Positions 12,464 through 29,403 of a stretch of DNA of 64,000 nt are shown piece by piece. The notes under the pieces were generated by a model. That model did no database searches. It saw only the letters and a program-made list of their open reading frames with translations, and was not told where the DNA came from. Both the position numbers and the translations under genes were made by a program. This stretch comes from Saksenaea vasiformis B4078 (Eukaryota > Mucoromycota > Mucoromycetes > Mucorales > Saksenaeaceae): contig JNDT01002314.1 of assembly GCA_000697055.1 (NCBI GenBank), forward strand, positions 1-64,000. The letters run 5' to 3'. How positions within the stretch are numbered: position 1 is the first letter of the stretch; the number at the start of each line of letters is the position of its first letter.

Positions 12464-13715
12464 TTACCTTGTCTTACCTCGTGAACCGTCAAAAAGCTTT
12501 GTTCGTTTGGGTGCATGATCTGAATCAATGCTCCATGTGCTCACCGAGCGTTTTGATACACTTTCCCCATCTTCCTTTGCTTGCATTGCCAACCATACTG
12601 AGTACACGCTCTCGATGCTCATACCGACACTATGCAGCTTGCCAGTCCAAGGCACCACCGGCTCCCGTTCTCTCCCCCGATCATGAGAATCATCCCTAGG
12701 CGTGGCGACACTGTTGTCAATAGAGTAATCTATGTCGTCCGGGAACGACTGCTGCCGATATAGAGCGGTGTTGGCGTGCGGTTTCAGGGTCCACTGGACG
12801 CGGTCGGATTCGGCAGCAGGTACGCCAAGTGAAGACTCGACCACTAGGAATTGCTCACTCATTACAAGCGCATGCAAGACAGAATCCTACGGGATATATA
12901 AGATAAAACAGCAAAAAAAAATTGGTGAAGTTTACCTTGCTATATTGGCTGTTCTTTTGCATAATAGCGTCCGCAATTTCTTTTGTACTCATATTACGTT
13001 CGTGACTCCTCAGAGCCTCTTCAATCATGTCCTCAAGTTTACTATCTGTGTCAAAACCGATCGGAGGGGTACCAACATCCGACATGGTTGTATCGGATGG
13101 CGTACCCATCGAATGGGTTTGTCTTTGTGATGGTTGTGTCGGGGTGTCAGGTAGAATAAACACGAACCGGTTGCCCACGAGCTCGAGCAACGACCTGACA
13201 TAAAAGAGATAAGAGAGACAGAAGGCTATAAAACCATACCACTCACGCATTGGTAAGAACCACTGGTGCGGAACCTTTACGGATCATTGTATGATTCACC
13301 TTGACGCCGTTACTGCTGTTGACGCGTATTTCCCAATGTTTTCGTCGTGGATGATATTTTATTTCCGCATGCCGTCGTGATATGCATTTGGATGGACCAA
13401 AATCGATGTCAGCGTCTCTACTTTGATGTCTCCCTTTTCTGTCTGATGGCGAGCGCCCAAGGACAACGGAATCAGTGGTAATGTAACAGGTCCAGTTGGA
13501 ACCTGCAAGACGAGGGTACTTATGTATTTCTTCAGGTGGTATGGCAGGTGTATGGACCGTTACTTCCACCTTAGACTCGCTCGCTCTGGACTCTGTCAAT
13601 AGATGAAGACCTTTATGACGTTCAGATACCGTGAACTGCGATGAAGTTTGTTAATCGACAGTCATATGCGTCAAAATAACAATATACTTGCAGATGCTTT
13701 CATTGAATGGTTCAT
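12464..13715 (-). CDS. FHA-domain protein, Fhl1/forkhead-like
   Basis: Exon 1 is 13715-13688 (MNHSMKASA). It joins by phase to an exon starting at 13592 and ending at 13247, then to exons near 13199-12938 and 12880-12464. The FHA domain runs across exons 2 and 3: VVLGRS, CISRRHAEI and NGVKVN mark the phosphothreonine-binding loops, and NRFVFILP is the final strand, as in Fhl1. FHA domains bind phosphothreonine peptides. The following region (STKEIADAIMQKNSQYSKDS) is helical and could be a small winged-helix or cofactor-binding segment, but I see no clear forkhead. The tail is Ser/Asp/Arg-rich with a possible nuclear signal (APKRTK). It may act in transcription, for example at ribosomal protein genes like Fhl1; that is inference. 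A GT donor just before the stop leaves the 3' end open to revision. Confidence 0.72.
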
Positions 13716-14009
13716 TGTGAAAAGTAGCGATACAAAAACAGAGACATTGAGCGTCAACCAGCGAAGGATGAGAGAAGAAAAGAAAATGTAAAAAAAATCA
13801 AAGACAATGGCTGTTACGGTTATTAGGAAACGTTGTCTTGTCTCGTAGGAATGCCTTAATTTAGGACAGCCATATGTATTTAGGAAGACCGACGATAAAC
13901 AAGTTGAACTTCATGCAATGAGGATATCTCGTACTCTTTACGTTCCATCCTCAGTTTATGCGTATGCTTATCACTTTATCATTAAGATTCTGTAGGGCTT
14001 CTTTTTTTT

Positions 14010-18305
<4,296 letters not shown>

Positions 18306-19562
18306 GAGACAGTTTTTTTTTTCCCACTTTCTCACTTTTGAAAGCAAAGCATGTCCTTTTTAAGCCAACTGTTTGTGGAACTGGGACATCGCGACAACAT
18401 GCTTAGCACTATTGACATCACCAAGCGCTGTCTCACAGCTATGTCATCAGATTAATTGAATGAATGAATAGAAGTTAAACGATTTTGCATATTCCACTGA
18501 CCTATTTGCAAAAGGAGTTCGTGAGACTTCATCACCATAGACTGTCTATGACCGAAGGTCTCAAAAAATAAGCTTCATGCCGAATATGACGTCCTTTGAT
18601 GAAGTTCATACAATAGAATTCTATTATCCGAAAAGCATATTACTGTGTGCAGATCCAAGGAAACTGGGCTTAGATAAAAGATCACACGCACCGAAAAGGA
18701 TATTATTGCCGTCGAATTGATAAAATCTACCCTTCCACATAATTGATGTGCATTTCCAATTGTTTGCCATGTTTCTTACTCGTAGCAGGTTGTTGCCTGA
18801 CGTCTTCAGTACAATGGATATGCATGCTGGCTTACTACAGCCTTACGTAGCGCCATAAGGCGACCAAATTGCTGCGGGCCTTTTTGACCCGGCAGGCGGT
18901 TTCCGCATAGTCCGGATACCGCACAGCTGTACAAATTTCGCATGAAAGCCATTGACATGCAAGGCGGCTGAGCTTGGATCAAGCAAATACATTCTTCTGT
19001 ATCATTAATTTCCTAGCGTTGGTCCGCTGTTCAGCCAGTTTTCTAAACCTATAAATTGGGCTTTTACGGAATAAAAACGTGCGCGAGAGGACAAGGAACG
19101 ATCCTGTGATACAATAAAACGTCATTCAGGATGCACGAAATCCTACTTTGTGTAGTCATGAGGACGCTTTTCTTTTTTCCTCTTTAAGTAGCATGTTTGG
19201 ACCGTTCTGCGGGATGAAAGACCGAAAGATCGAACAGAAGAACTTAACAAACCGAATGCAAGAATTGCTGGAATAAATACAAGGCCAAACGTAGCAGATA
19301 TGAAGAGGCTTTTGCAGGCATGCGTACATAAAATATATACATAATATACAAGTAGTTCTTTAAACGTATCGAGGTTTTTGATGATTTATTTCGATTTTGT
19401 GCCGGCTTAATAGAGAGCACTTCTCTAATCTTTTCTTCATTAGTCATATGCATGATACGGTACATAGATTGATTAAGGAAGAATCAACGTTCTATGTCGA
19501 CTCTCAGTTTTCGAAGTTCGAGCGATCTAAAATCTTTGCTTCTTTCTTGTGAGGTCATTGTA
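18306..19562. other. Intergenic stretch, no gene seen
   Basis: The region lies between the start of the deubiquitinase gene and the stop of the Kelch-kinase gene, both on the minus strand. Only short ORFs are present. A more GC-rich patch at about 18840-18990 stands out from the surroundings but yields no recognisable motif in any frame. Confidence 0.4.
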
Positions 19563-22500
19563 TTATGATTTATTTTTTGATGTAGTTTGCAGGTAAGGAT
19601 CGTTCTAGCATATATGTAAGCTCTCTGGTAATTTGAATGAGGTAATCTTACCAGTAAACTTGAGGCAGTGCCACGTTTTGCTGGATCTCGGCTCAGAAGC
19701 ATTTTAATTAATTGCCGGGTGCGTATATCAGGTATTTGTCGGTCAAAATTAGGGATTTCCAGCTCCTTTTGTTCATTCCACCGCAATCCGTTATTCAAAA
19801 TAGGCGTCGATGGTGAGGGATGTGATATAAAATGTAAAATAGTTTCGTCCTTAATATTGCTGGCAAACAAAGGTCGTGCGGTTTCGAGTTCCTGGAATTG
19901 TGGTCATGATGAGATTTGCAACGGTCGCATATTGTAACTTACATAGATGACGCATCCAAGCGCCCACATGTCTACACTGGCCGTAGCAACGACGCCGCTT
20001 GCGCCCTCAAGACCATAGGTTGTTGCCTTGGCCACCTCAGGTGGGCAATAACGTGGGGTGATTACGCCTACGCACTCCTCTCCAATTGTGCGGCTTCCCT
20101 CAAAGTCAATCAGTTGCCATGGTTTTCCGACCTTGTGCATAATATTACTAGGTTTTAAGTCACAAAATGCAATATCTAATTTGCATACCAATCATTCAGT
20201 TAATATCTCTGTTAGCGGTCTCTGTTCTCATTTATCAGCTTCCTTTCTCTTTTCCTTACCTTTAGTGTGGCACCAGTTCAAACATTCAGCAATGTTCCGC
20301 AAAATAGCACGCTTTTCCTCTTTGGTCCAGTGTTGCAGATTCTTCCGTACCCGCCGGATAGCGGATGCAAGCGTTTCATCTAGTCTTTCGATCACCATGA
20401 CGTATTTTATTTTAAGGTCGTCTTCTTCCTCTTCCCTTGGTGGTATATCGTCTTTATCTAGGCGTCGCTCTGGATTGTCACCCTGAATTGTCAACACCTC
20501 CAAAAGTTCGACCACATGGTCAGATTTAAGTTTAATCAACGTGCGGCATTCCCGTTCCCAAGCTTCGCGACGCCCAAATGACTTGATCACTGCTTTGCTT
20601 GTTTTATCTTCGTCTAATTTATGCACGAATACGATAGTGTTGGTAGGTCCCACAATAGGAGACTGGGATTTATCCGGTTGATAACGATTTGGAAGCATGT
20701 TGGTGAGAGTTGTAACGGCTGCTGCTTTGCCGCTGCTGCGAGAGCCGGAGCTATCCACCGTCGACGCGGGAGAGCCTTTATCGAGCCGGCTACTCAGCAA
20801 CGGCGATTCGGTGCCACTAACGTGTTCCTCAGAAACGTCAGTACCGTTGCCTCTGCTGCTCACGGACTCTCCACTTCCTCCAGACTGCGTTATCCCATTT
20901 AAATGCCCTAGAGTGGCTAACATCTCAAGGGGACTGGATGCGTGGTAAATGGCTGCTGGCGTCTCGTTTGTGTTCGATTGGAATTGTCTGCTTACGACCT
21001 GTTCAGGACGCGTGGGATGTTGTGACGAGGGTGAGACGGGCTGCGCCAACGGGACACTACTCATGGTGGAGGATGGGTATTGGTGATGGGTAAACGTGAC
21101 GGAATTTTTGGATCCAGCCTTATTCCAGGTAGCACCACTTGTTGATGTTCCTATGCTTAGCCGGGTGCTGTTAGGCATGTAACGGATAGGCGCAATGCTG
21201 TCATTCCGCAGCGAGAAAGAGTCAGTGGCTGTCCACTTGTCGTCTTCTTCGTTCTTTGAAGAAATGGCATGTGTTACATTGACTGTACGCGGTCTACCAA
21301 CTATGCTGCTACCGCCACCTGTCTTGATGCTTCTCAGTACCTCCATACTACTACTCAATGGAGCGCCACCTGATATGACACTTTCTGCTGTGGTAGGACT
21401 CACAGGCGAGAAATGATCAATCGGGACAGTGCTATTGCTTTGAACAGAAAAGCGAGCCGCTAGACGTGAGAATTCGTTAGGCTTTTGCTGCAGAATTTCA
21501 TTGGGAACTTGGCCATATGCCCGGATTTCGTGCGACAACAACAATTGCTGACTTGTACGTGGAGAATCATGTGGCGTTCGAGTACCGTGGCTTGACGTAG
21601 CGAGATTCTCCAATGCAATGGATTGGGGTGGTACCATTTCGAGGACTCCGCTAACGACATGATCGGTGTCGCCAATCTCAGACGGTCTTGACGAGTCACG
21701 ATAACTACTCGTACCAGTCCAAGCTTTTGAAACACGTTTATGGCTGTAGCTATTCATAAGTGTGGCATCCGACGATCGGTTATTGGATATACTATAGCCG
21801 ATATCTTCCACGTATTGTCCGTTATCCCAGAATGGTGGTTTCGGGGCGATTTTGTGCACATCATTCATTTTTTCCGTCGCCAGCTCGTTGTTACTATTCT
21901 TCTTTCTCTTACGTAAGACAAAAAAGATGCATGCAAGGATACCAGCAATGGCTGCAACGCCTCCTACAACACTTCCAATGATCACAGGTTTCCAATCTTT
22001 GTCAGCTTTTGGACCTTGGTTGGGCGGTGGTGATGACGGTTCGTTGGGATTTGTCGTGTTAGATGGTAGATCCGTCGAAGGATAACCTGTCGTAGGGACA
22101 CGTGTCCAACTCCAAGCATTCGTATCAAGTACGTACATATTGGAATCATTCGTGGAGCCAACACCCCATCCTCCAAAGATGTAAATTTTTTTCGTCTGTT
22201 CGTCCATTACGGCAGTGTGACCTAAAACGTGGCAACAAGTTCATATCAACAACTTGTCAAACGTTATTTGATCGCGTTATCATACCCATGCGTTGATTTG
22301 GTCGCTGAGTGATATTCGCCATGTTGGCGCGACTCCATGTCAAGGCAGGGTATTTGGAAACATCGAGAATCCACACATCGGTATCATACGCCTGTGTTGT
22401 TCCACCACCATAGATAATCATCTTATCTCGCAGACAGTTTGCAGTATGCAACCTCCTCGCACCGGGTGCAGCACCATCCACAGATCCTGCCGTCACTTGA

Positions 22501-23501
22501 AGATTCCATGTTTTCTTTCCAAGATCATAAATGTAGAGATTCTACCATACGTCACACTTGACGCGTGAGTGGGATGGTCGTATCGAAAATTGCACCAAAC
22601 TTTCTTTTTTTTTTTTTTTTTTTACTCACTTTAGTTACATCGGATGGCGATCCGGTTGGCGTTCCACCAAATGCGATAAGGCAATTACAAGCTGGAACGT
22701 AGCAGGTGGCATGGTCCGTCACGCCGACACCGTTGGATCCGGATGTCCATGTATATGCATTTGCATCCATAAGGGAGAGTGTGTTGAGGACAGCATTTTG
22801 GATGGGATAGCCGTTGTTATCGACGTTCATGCCGCCGTAAGAGTATACTGTGTTGTTAACCAGTGTCAAGGTAAAGCCTGAAGCTCTGGCGGGGGGCTCG
22901 AGACCTAATCAGCTTTTTGTTCGTCTTTCACTTCCAGTCAGGGCGTCCAAATGGAATAAAAAAAGCACCTACTTGCGGTAGGAAATCCCCAGCTCCAGCT
23001 ATTTGTATCCAATTTCTGGAGCATCCCAGCCGTCCCTCCCTGGGTGGTGTTTCCCGCAACAGCTAACATTTGACCTCCACTTGGCAGCGGTGTGGCGCTA
23101 AACAGGACCTGCGGCCGCATTTGGTTCTGAGCCTGGACCTGCACATCGGGGTGGTACCATGAACCATTGCGGGAATCCCATACCCAGAGCCCGACGGAAC
23201 CATGTAATGTGCCGGTGTCGCTGGCAGCAGGATCGTCGACTCCACCATACACTACAACGTATGGACTAATATATGCTACAAAAGATAAGAAAATATTTTG
23301 GCTTAGGTCATTATGAAACATAGGAGGTAACGATTATTGGTTACCAGCCGCATGACCTGCTCGCCATGGTACAATCGTTTGAACCTTGCCTAGTGCAGGG
23401 TTGTAAGGGAGATTGTTGGATGGTGTTTGTGCGCGTGTTAGACTAATAAGACATAAAGCTGCTATTGCAAAGCAGATAGCAGAGGGGAGACAACGGAGCA
23501 T
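19563..23501 (-). CDS. Kelch-repeat single-pass membrane protein with cytoplasmic kinase-like domain
   Basis: A secretory signal peptide opens the protein (MLRCLPSAICFAIAALCL, ATG at 23501). About five Kelch-type blades follow, with hallmarks VVYGGV, YSYGG, LIAFGG, MIIYGGG and IYIFGGW, each with a later Trp. After a Pro/Ser/Asn-rich stalk comes one membrane segment (21914-21985, VIIGSVVGGVAAIAGILACI) and the basic stop RKRKK. A Ser/Thr-rich juxtamembrane region of about 360 residues leads to a kinase-like fold: AVIKSF (beta-3 Lys near 20583), ERECRTLIKL (helix C Glu), FCDLKPSNI in place of HRDLKPxN, IDFEGS in place of DFG, and TPRYCPPE. Intron phase and a final exon ending NDPYLQTT place the stop at 19563. 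Lys, Glu, loop Asp/Asn and metal Asp are present. The glycine loop is degenerate. The topology implies a Kelch ectodomain as sensor. Ligand and activity are unknown. Confidence 0.85.
21914..21985 (-). other. Transmembrane segment of the Kelch-kinase protein
   Basis: Twenty-four uncharged residues (VIIGSVVGGVAAIAG through CIFFVL) are bounded by a Lys/Asp/Trp segment outside and RKRKK inside. The positive-inside rule puts the Kelch repeats outside and the kinase-like domain in the cytoplasm. The GxxxG-like small-residue pattern (GSVVGG) is of the kind that supports helix pairing. Confidence 0.85.
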
Positions 23502-23562
23502 AGGAAGAAAGAGAGACTGAGGGCTGAGAAAAGCATGTAACAGTACGAAAAAAAAAAATATA

Positions 23563-23660
23563 AAAAAAGCAGAGCTCACTCTCCAACCACTTTCTCTCAA
23601 AAAAGTATATAAAAAAGCAGAGCTCACGCTTCAACCACTTTTTCTCAAAAAAGTATATAA
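23563..23660 (-). promoter_or_regulatory. Two-copy 48-bp tandem repeat with TATA-like motif upstream of the Kelch-kinase gene
   Basis: The segment GCAGAGCTCAC occurs at 23569-23579 and again at 23617-23627. A further block, CAACCACTTT(C/T)TCTCAAAAAAG, recurs with the same 48-bp period. Each copy ends in GTATATAAAA (about 23605 and 23653), a TATA-like element. The repeat sits about 60-160 bp before the ATG at 23501, so it probably overlaps the core promoter or 5' leader. Confidence 0.6.
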
Positions 23661-26600
23661 AAAGAAAGTATAGCGGAAGGCTAATTGAAATGAAAAGACC
23701 CTCTAAAAAAGCGCGTGGGTTTTTTGAACAATGAGAAAATGATGTTAAATACAGCAGTATGAGCTTCATCCTCGTGTTTCTTTATCCGTCTGATGGCTCC
23801 GCTACATCGGTGATGCCTTTAAAATGGGGAGTACAACAAAGGTAATAAGTCTAGTAATTATAAACGCTAAGACAGAATAATAGGTAATCTATGTGCGTAC
23901 AAATGTGTTTGCTTAGCAATTTGTTTCTTTACCCCTCTCCTTTCCCTTGTTAAAGGATAACGAGCTAAAAAAAGATAGTCGCCGTTTTTAGATACATCTG
24001 TCCTACATAGCTTCCGCCGGGGATACATATCGCCATCCCGTCTATTATGAACATGTAGCGCCGTTTAAACTTACAAGTAGTCATTGCACCGCCGCCACAT
24101 GATAATCACCATGAAGCAAAACGCTGCTTTGAACTATTGCATGAGAATGTGTAAGCATCAGTATATAGCTTACGTATGTTAGCATTGTCAATTCTGTGAC
24201 TCATGTCTTCATGTCTCATCAGGTCTTCTGGTGGGACGCAAAGAGACAGTCAAGTCAAAAGACCTGTAGGAGATGTAGTCCATAACAACAAATACTAACA
24301 CGGCTTGTTCAATATGCAATGCAATGATAACGTCGAAAGTCTTTTTTACGTCTGATTGAATCCTGTGTATTCGCGTCCTTTTGGAAAACATCTGTGCTAA
24401 GCAACAATTCGCTATTTATCATTTGATTATATCAACAGGACCCAAACACGCATTTTAGGGGGTGGCATGACAAAGGGTGAACTTAAAAGTATCTATGGTA
24501 GTTTGTGTTGGATAAATGGAAGTAAAAAAAGAAACGCTTCCTTTATTGTAGTCAATGGGTTGGAAAAAAAGAAAGTTTCGACGATCCCACTTTACATTTC
24601 TTACTCCGCTCGATGCTCGCACCAAATCTCTTTGCTTTACATCTTATGGATTTATTCTGTCCTTCTACGTTACTTTTAAACTACTTGGCATTAGCCCAAA
24701 ATAGACTTTGCGTTGGAAAATAGAACGCTTTGCTTGCGACACACTGGAATTTTCCGTGAGAAAGCATATCTTTTTGCATGAACTGAAAGTGCATCGTGCT
24801 ACTTTCATTGTTTCTGGTCCACTGTGATAGGCCCTCCTAATGTCCAATTGATGAATTTGTTCTAGATAACGCGATGCGCTACGAGGAATCCTTTCTATTT
24901 TTCCTTTGACTCTGTTTTCCTCCTTTAGCATCTCTAGTAATTTAGGACGTCAATTCACTACTTGTGCAAGATTATTGGTACCCCTTCGTCTATTGTTTAT
25001 CTCGTACGATCTCTACCGCGAATCGCCTGGTATATGTTGGTGCTCATTACCCATTATTCAAGTAAGTAAATGTTGTTACATAGTCATTATCGTTCATCTT
25101 CCCCAATAGCTTACCAGATGCTACATCACTTCAAGTCCTCTTCTTAACCAATATTGGATTGGCCTCATTGCTAAAGACTTTGCTTTGCTGCTCCCACCTT
25201 TCGCACAACAAGACTAACTTTCGGGGGTAAGTAAGATAACGTCCAAGTATTATTCCATTTTCTAACCACGAATTATTTTTTATGCCGCTTGATTATATTT
25301 GGTATCCAACGGAGCGTCCTAGTTCACGCAAGTTGATCAATACTTTGACGAAGTAATAACGTATATTCAGTATTTCCTTGGCGCAGATTGGACTCTTGAT
25401 GAGTGTAATAGTTATTTAGGGTAGTATAAAGAGTAATTCAGTAGGCGGTATGGCTCCAGTACTTTCGGCTTACCTGATTTTTACCTAATTTTGTATTTCT
25501 TAAGTGTGGCACATTCACAATAAAAATTAGGCAGTAAGAGGATGATTCAGGCATTCATGTGTTGGCCATCTCTTGCTAAAGAGGAAATTGGCAGCTACAC
25601 TGCAGGTAATACATATCTGCCAGAGGGTAGAAGGAACGTATTCATAAAGAAACCCCAGCTCGAGCAGTTGGCATCTATGAAAGAATCCTCCCAATATCCT
25701 TCGGCATTTTAACAGTACGCCTATATCTGGAAAGTATCTGTGTACTGCCAGACATAACGCGTTTGGACGTCTCGAAATTTCACTACCCAACAGCTGGTCT
25801 GCTTCCAGGCATAACCTGAAAGAACCTGAATATCAGATGAATGTCGAGTGGATTACTTTCTTTATCCCTGTCACATGCTTGGATATATTTGCTTATTGAA
25901 TCACGCTAGTCTAAATAAGTTTTGCGCCCAGTCAAAGGTCTAATGTAATGCTAAGGAAGGATTTAACGTAAGTTATTGCTTCCCATAGCATTGAATGGAC
26001 GTAGAAAAGATAGGCGTTAAAGTGCAGAGTTCATTTGGAAGTAACACCAAGTGATTTCAAAGGGACGCGGTATCGTAAGAATGATACCATAATTTCAGAA
26101 CACTCTAAGAGCGCTATTGGTAATTTATTTCATCCCTTTCCTGCTCATCTAATCGCGGAAAAAGAAACAAAGAGTTGATACACTGTTTGCAGAAGTTTCT
26201 GGCAGTAGTTTAGGTTACTTGCGTCTGGTTCAAACAACCAAAGATTCCTGCAAGAATAGCATGAAGATCCTTTCACAAAAGGAACGTCCTCTCTACCAGA
26301 GAATGACCTGTTTGGATAATATGATATTTTGCTTTTATCAAGCTACTTTTTACCATATTTTTCTTTTCCTTTCTTGAGCAGTGTCTGCGTCAATATTATC
26401 CAGCTTACCAGCATGAGCAGCGATGAAATGGTACTTGTATTCTCAGTATACTGCGCAGGTACTCAGTATGTGATCGTGACCTCTAAAGAGCGTGTGATTT
26501 ATATGCTCAATTCAGCCATTCTCAACAATAGCGTGATAGCTTCCGCTCTCGTAGGAAAGGGCAAGAAAAGAGACTGATAGAGATCAAAGTCTAGTATAAT

Positions 26601-29403
26601 TACGTAAGATGCCTATCTTTCATTATATTTGCCTAAACTCAGTGTCATTGGGCGGTTTGGTACAGTTGTTAAAATCAAATTTAACTGCAGGAAACTTCGC
26701 AAAATGAAACCATAATGGCTAGGACCAGGTGAACATCCGATAGTTTGAAGCTGAGCAATTCCAAAGACTTTGCATCTCGTGATTGATATTCCGATGGCCG
26801 TCGCAAAGCAAATAACCGGTAAGGTTCTCTTGGCAGCGATTCACAACAGGCGTATATATGCGCGTATGATGCAGAAAAAAGTTGATGAAAGTAACTCGAT
26901 GTATCAAAGAAAAATGTACCACTACATCATTATTTGCTATCCAGCGACATCAGAAGTGGCAGAGAGCAAATTCGTTTCTCAGAAAAGGCGTATATCACTC
27001 TTAAATGACTCAGCTAACCTATAGTCACGCGGATGCATTAAAGAAAGCAAAGCACAATAAAAAAGGTGGATATGAGACTCAGCCATAGGGCCATGTCCCA
27101 CCTCTTCAGTTTTAGAGAGCTTAGTTTTGTGTTCCTTTTCACAGTCAACACCCCCGTCTTTTTGCATGCAGTACATACTGTATGTTATTTCTGCACGTGT
27201 ATTCCCTGCGTAGTGTTTACTACCCAATGATCTTGCTAGACTTCTTGTCTTCAGTTCGACCCTTCCCCTGCACATCGCCGTAAATATATTACTTCCGCTT
27301 TGGTTTCTCATGGAACAAAAATAGCTACCTCCTGCGTAAATAAATGGTAACTAATTCAGAACGTAACTCTCGTACTTACGTGTGGCTACGTTATGTCACC
27401 ACAAGATACCATGCTGTGGAGCTACCTTCAGCTTTCTGAGATAATCTCACTGAACTGTAAACCATTCGAGAGGGAACTTTTTAAACAAGCATAATACACG
27501 CTTGCATAAAGTAAGTACTTGATGCATCCATTGTCTTTCACCTTATTTAGCACATTACTAAACATTCCTATTAGCTAATCTGTAGTGCCCTTAAGCCTGC
27601 TAACGTCATGTGGACTAAAATGTATAAAATGCACTGTTCAGCACCCTTTTGTCGATCGCTTTAGCTCGTATTCACAGGGCTGCAGATGCTTCTCTAATAT
27701 CTAACGTGCCAAAAGCTCTAACTCGTTAAAAGACAAAACAAAGAGATATAAACAATATGTAACGACGATCAGCATTGCGTTGCTAACGTCACTCGCGGTA
27801 AATTGGGTAGATCCTGTTGCTTAGCTTCTGCAGGCTGACCATCTGACGCTAAAACACGAATGTCTCTGTAGAGATGATCCTACACTGCGTTTACTGCAAA
27901 GGAAAACAGAGACGTTTGAAAGTTCTTTTAACAGACGAACAAATGGTAAGTATATTTTGTAAAGCTACTGCCATGAGCTTGGCGAAAATCTGTGATATTT
28001 GCTGGTGAAGTCTCTTGCCCAAAGCCGGGATGTGGGTTTTAGTTGGCCATTCCTCAACTGCAGAGTAAATAATTACAAAAAAGGCATCTTGCTTGCATAC
28101 GTGTTTTGTTTATCGACATTAATTATTTTTTTTCAAGCAACAGTGTAAACAAACAAATCGAAGATCAGGGCATGTTATTGTTTTAGGCTACTAAGACGGG
28201 GATCCAATCAGCCCTTCTGCCTCGAGAAAATCATAAATCAAATTAAAAATTTGTAAGGATAGTTTCAATAGCTGTCGATATATGAGACCAAAGACATGAA
28301 TGGAAACAGCTTACTGTGAATCTAGCTTGCCTTCTCTTTTTGCATTGATCTGGGAATGTGATGCTAATATGCTACCGTCGGCTTTACAGGAAAAAAGTAC
28401 TACGGGACGGTTGCACTAGGATAATATAGTCTCTACATGGACATAGTCCCTGAAGGAGAAAAATGCCTTTGCGAGAAGTAAATATATATGCAGCTGGACA
28501 ACTGCAAGCAGCAATTGAATGCCAGATGACAACATCATCACAATACAATGTCATTCCGGGAAATCCGTTATGCCGGGATAATAACGTTGCTGAAGCAAGA
28601 CGCAGTTGCTGAAACTAACAATGTTGATAAGTGCAAGTGTATCACGCTTTTATGTTTTTGGCACGTACGCCTGAATCTGACAGGATGTACTTTAAAAGTA
28701 GCAGGCAAACCTCGCTCGAGATGGAGCACTTGTCTCGAGCTTCTAATAATCTGTGAATATTTGCATCAGAAATGGAACAACTGGCGACACCCTCAATAGC
28801 GATGCAATGTTTGCGAATAACATAGGCAAAAACCCATTAGAAAAACCTCATACCATGCAATAAATGGTCGAGTTTCCCAGCCCATGTTTTTGTATTGACC
28901 GCATCCCTCTGCCCCTTTCTACCCAGTGCTCGGTTAGGCTGACCTTGTTTCGGTTCTCCGTTGCGACAGGAGTAAACAATACTCCATAGAATTCCAAAGG
29001 GTGCACCATGCTTCCACAATTAGCAGGCAGTCTCTTATGCCTGCGTATGGTTATGCATTTTCTTTCATACATTGTAGTGATTGTTTTAATGCCATATTCC
29101 CGAACAGCAAATGTCGTTTCGAGATAAGTGGCCCTCAGCTTTGTCGTGAATGAAGAAAACAGAAATTCATATTCAAAGTCCGGTAATAACGTTTTGATCA
29201 GCGAGGCTGTGCTGTTCCCCAAAAAATCGGAAAGAAGTTGATAAGATAGTAGTAGTAGTAAATGACAGGTTTGACAAGAAAAACAAAGTTGTAGATTGAA
29301 TGTGTCAACATAAACACGTTTCTCCCTTAGGTCCATGCTTGTATTTCGGATTTTTAGTTTCAGGTAGATGAAAAAGGAAAAATGCAACGTTGATATACTT
29401 TTT
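23661..29403. other. Long gene-poor stretch
   Basis: No convincing gene is seen in almost 6 kb. Short ORFs are scattered without motifs. Around 24906-25230 the plus strand has two coding-like pieces that would join across a GT-AG interval (25062-25108), then hits a stop; it may be part of an old element. A block at 26016-26062 resembles 176-219. Minus-strand frame 29390-28848, just beyond the fructose bisphosphatase stop, stays open for about 180 codons but gives no family. The texture fits decayed transposable elements. Confidence 0.4.

Noticed and set aside
18840..18990. GC-richer patch between the deubiquitinase and Kelch-kinase genes
   Set aside because: No frame gives a recognisable protein and no RNA structure was evident by eye.
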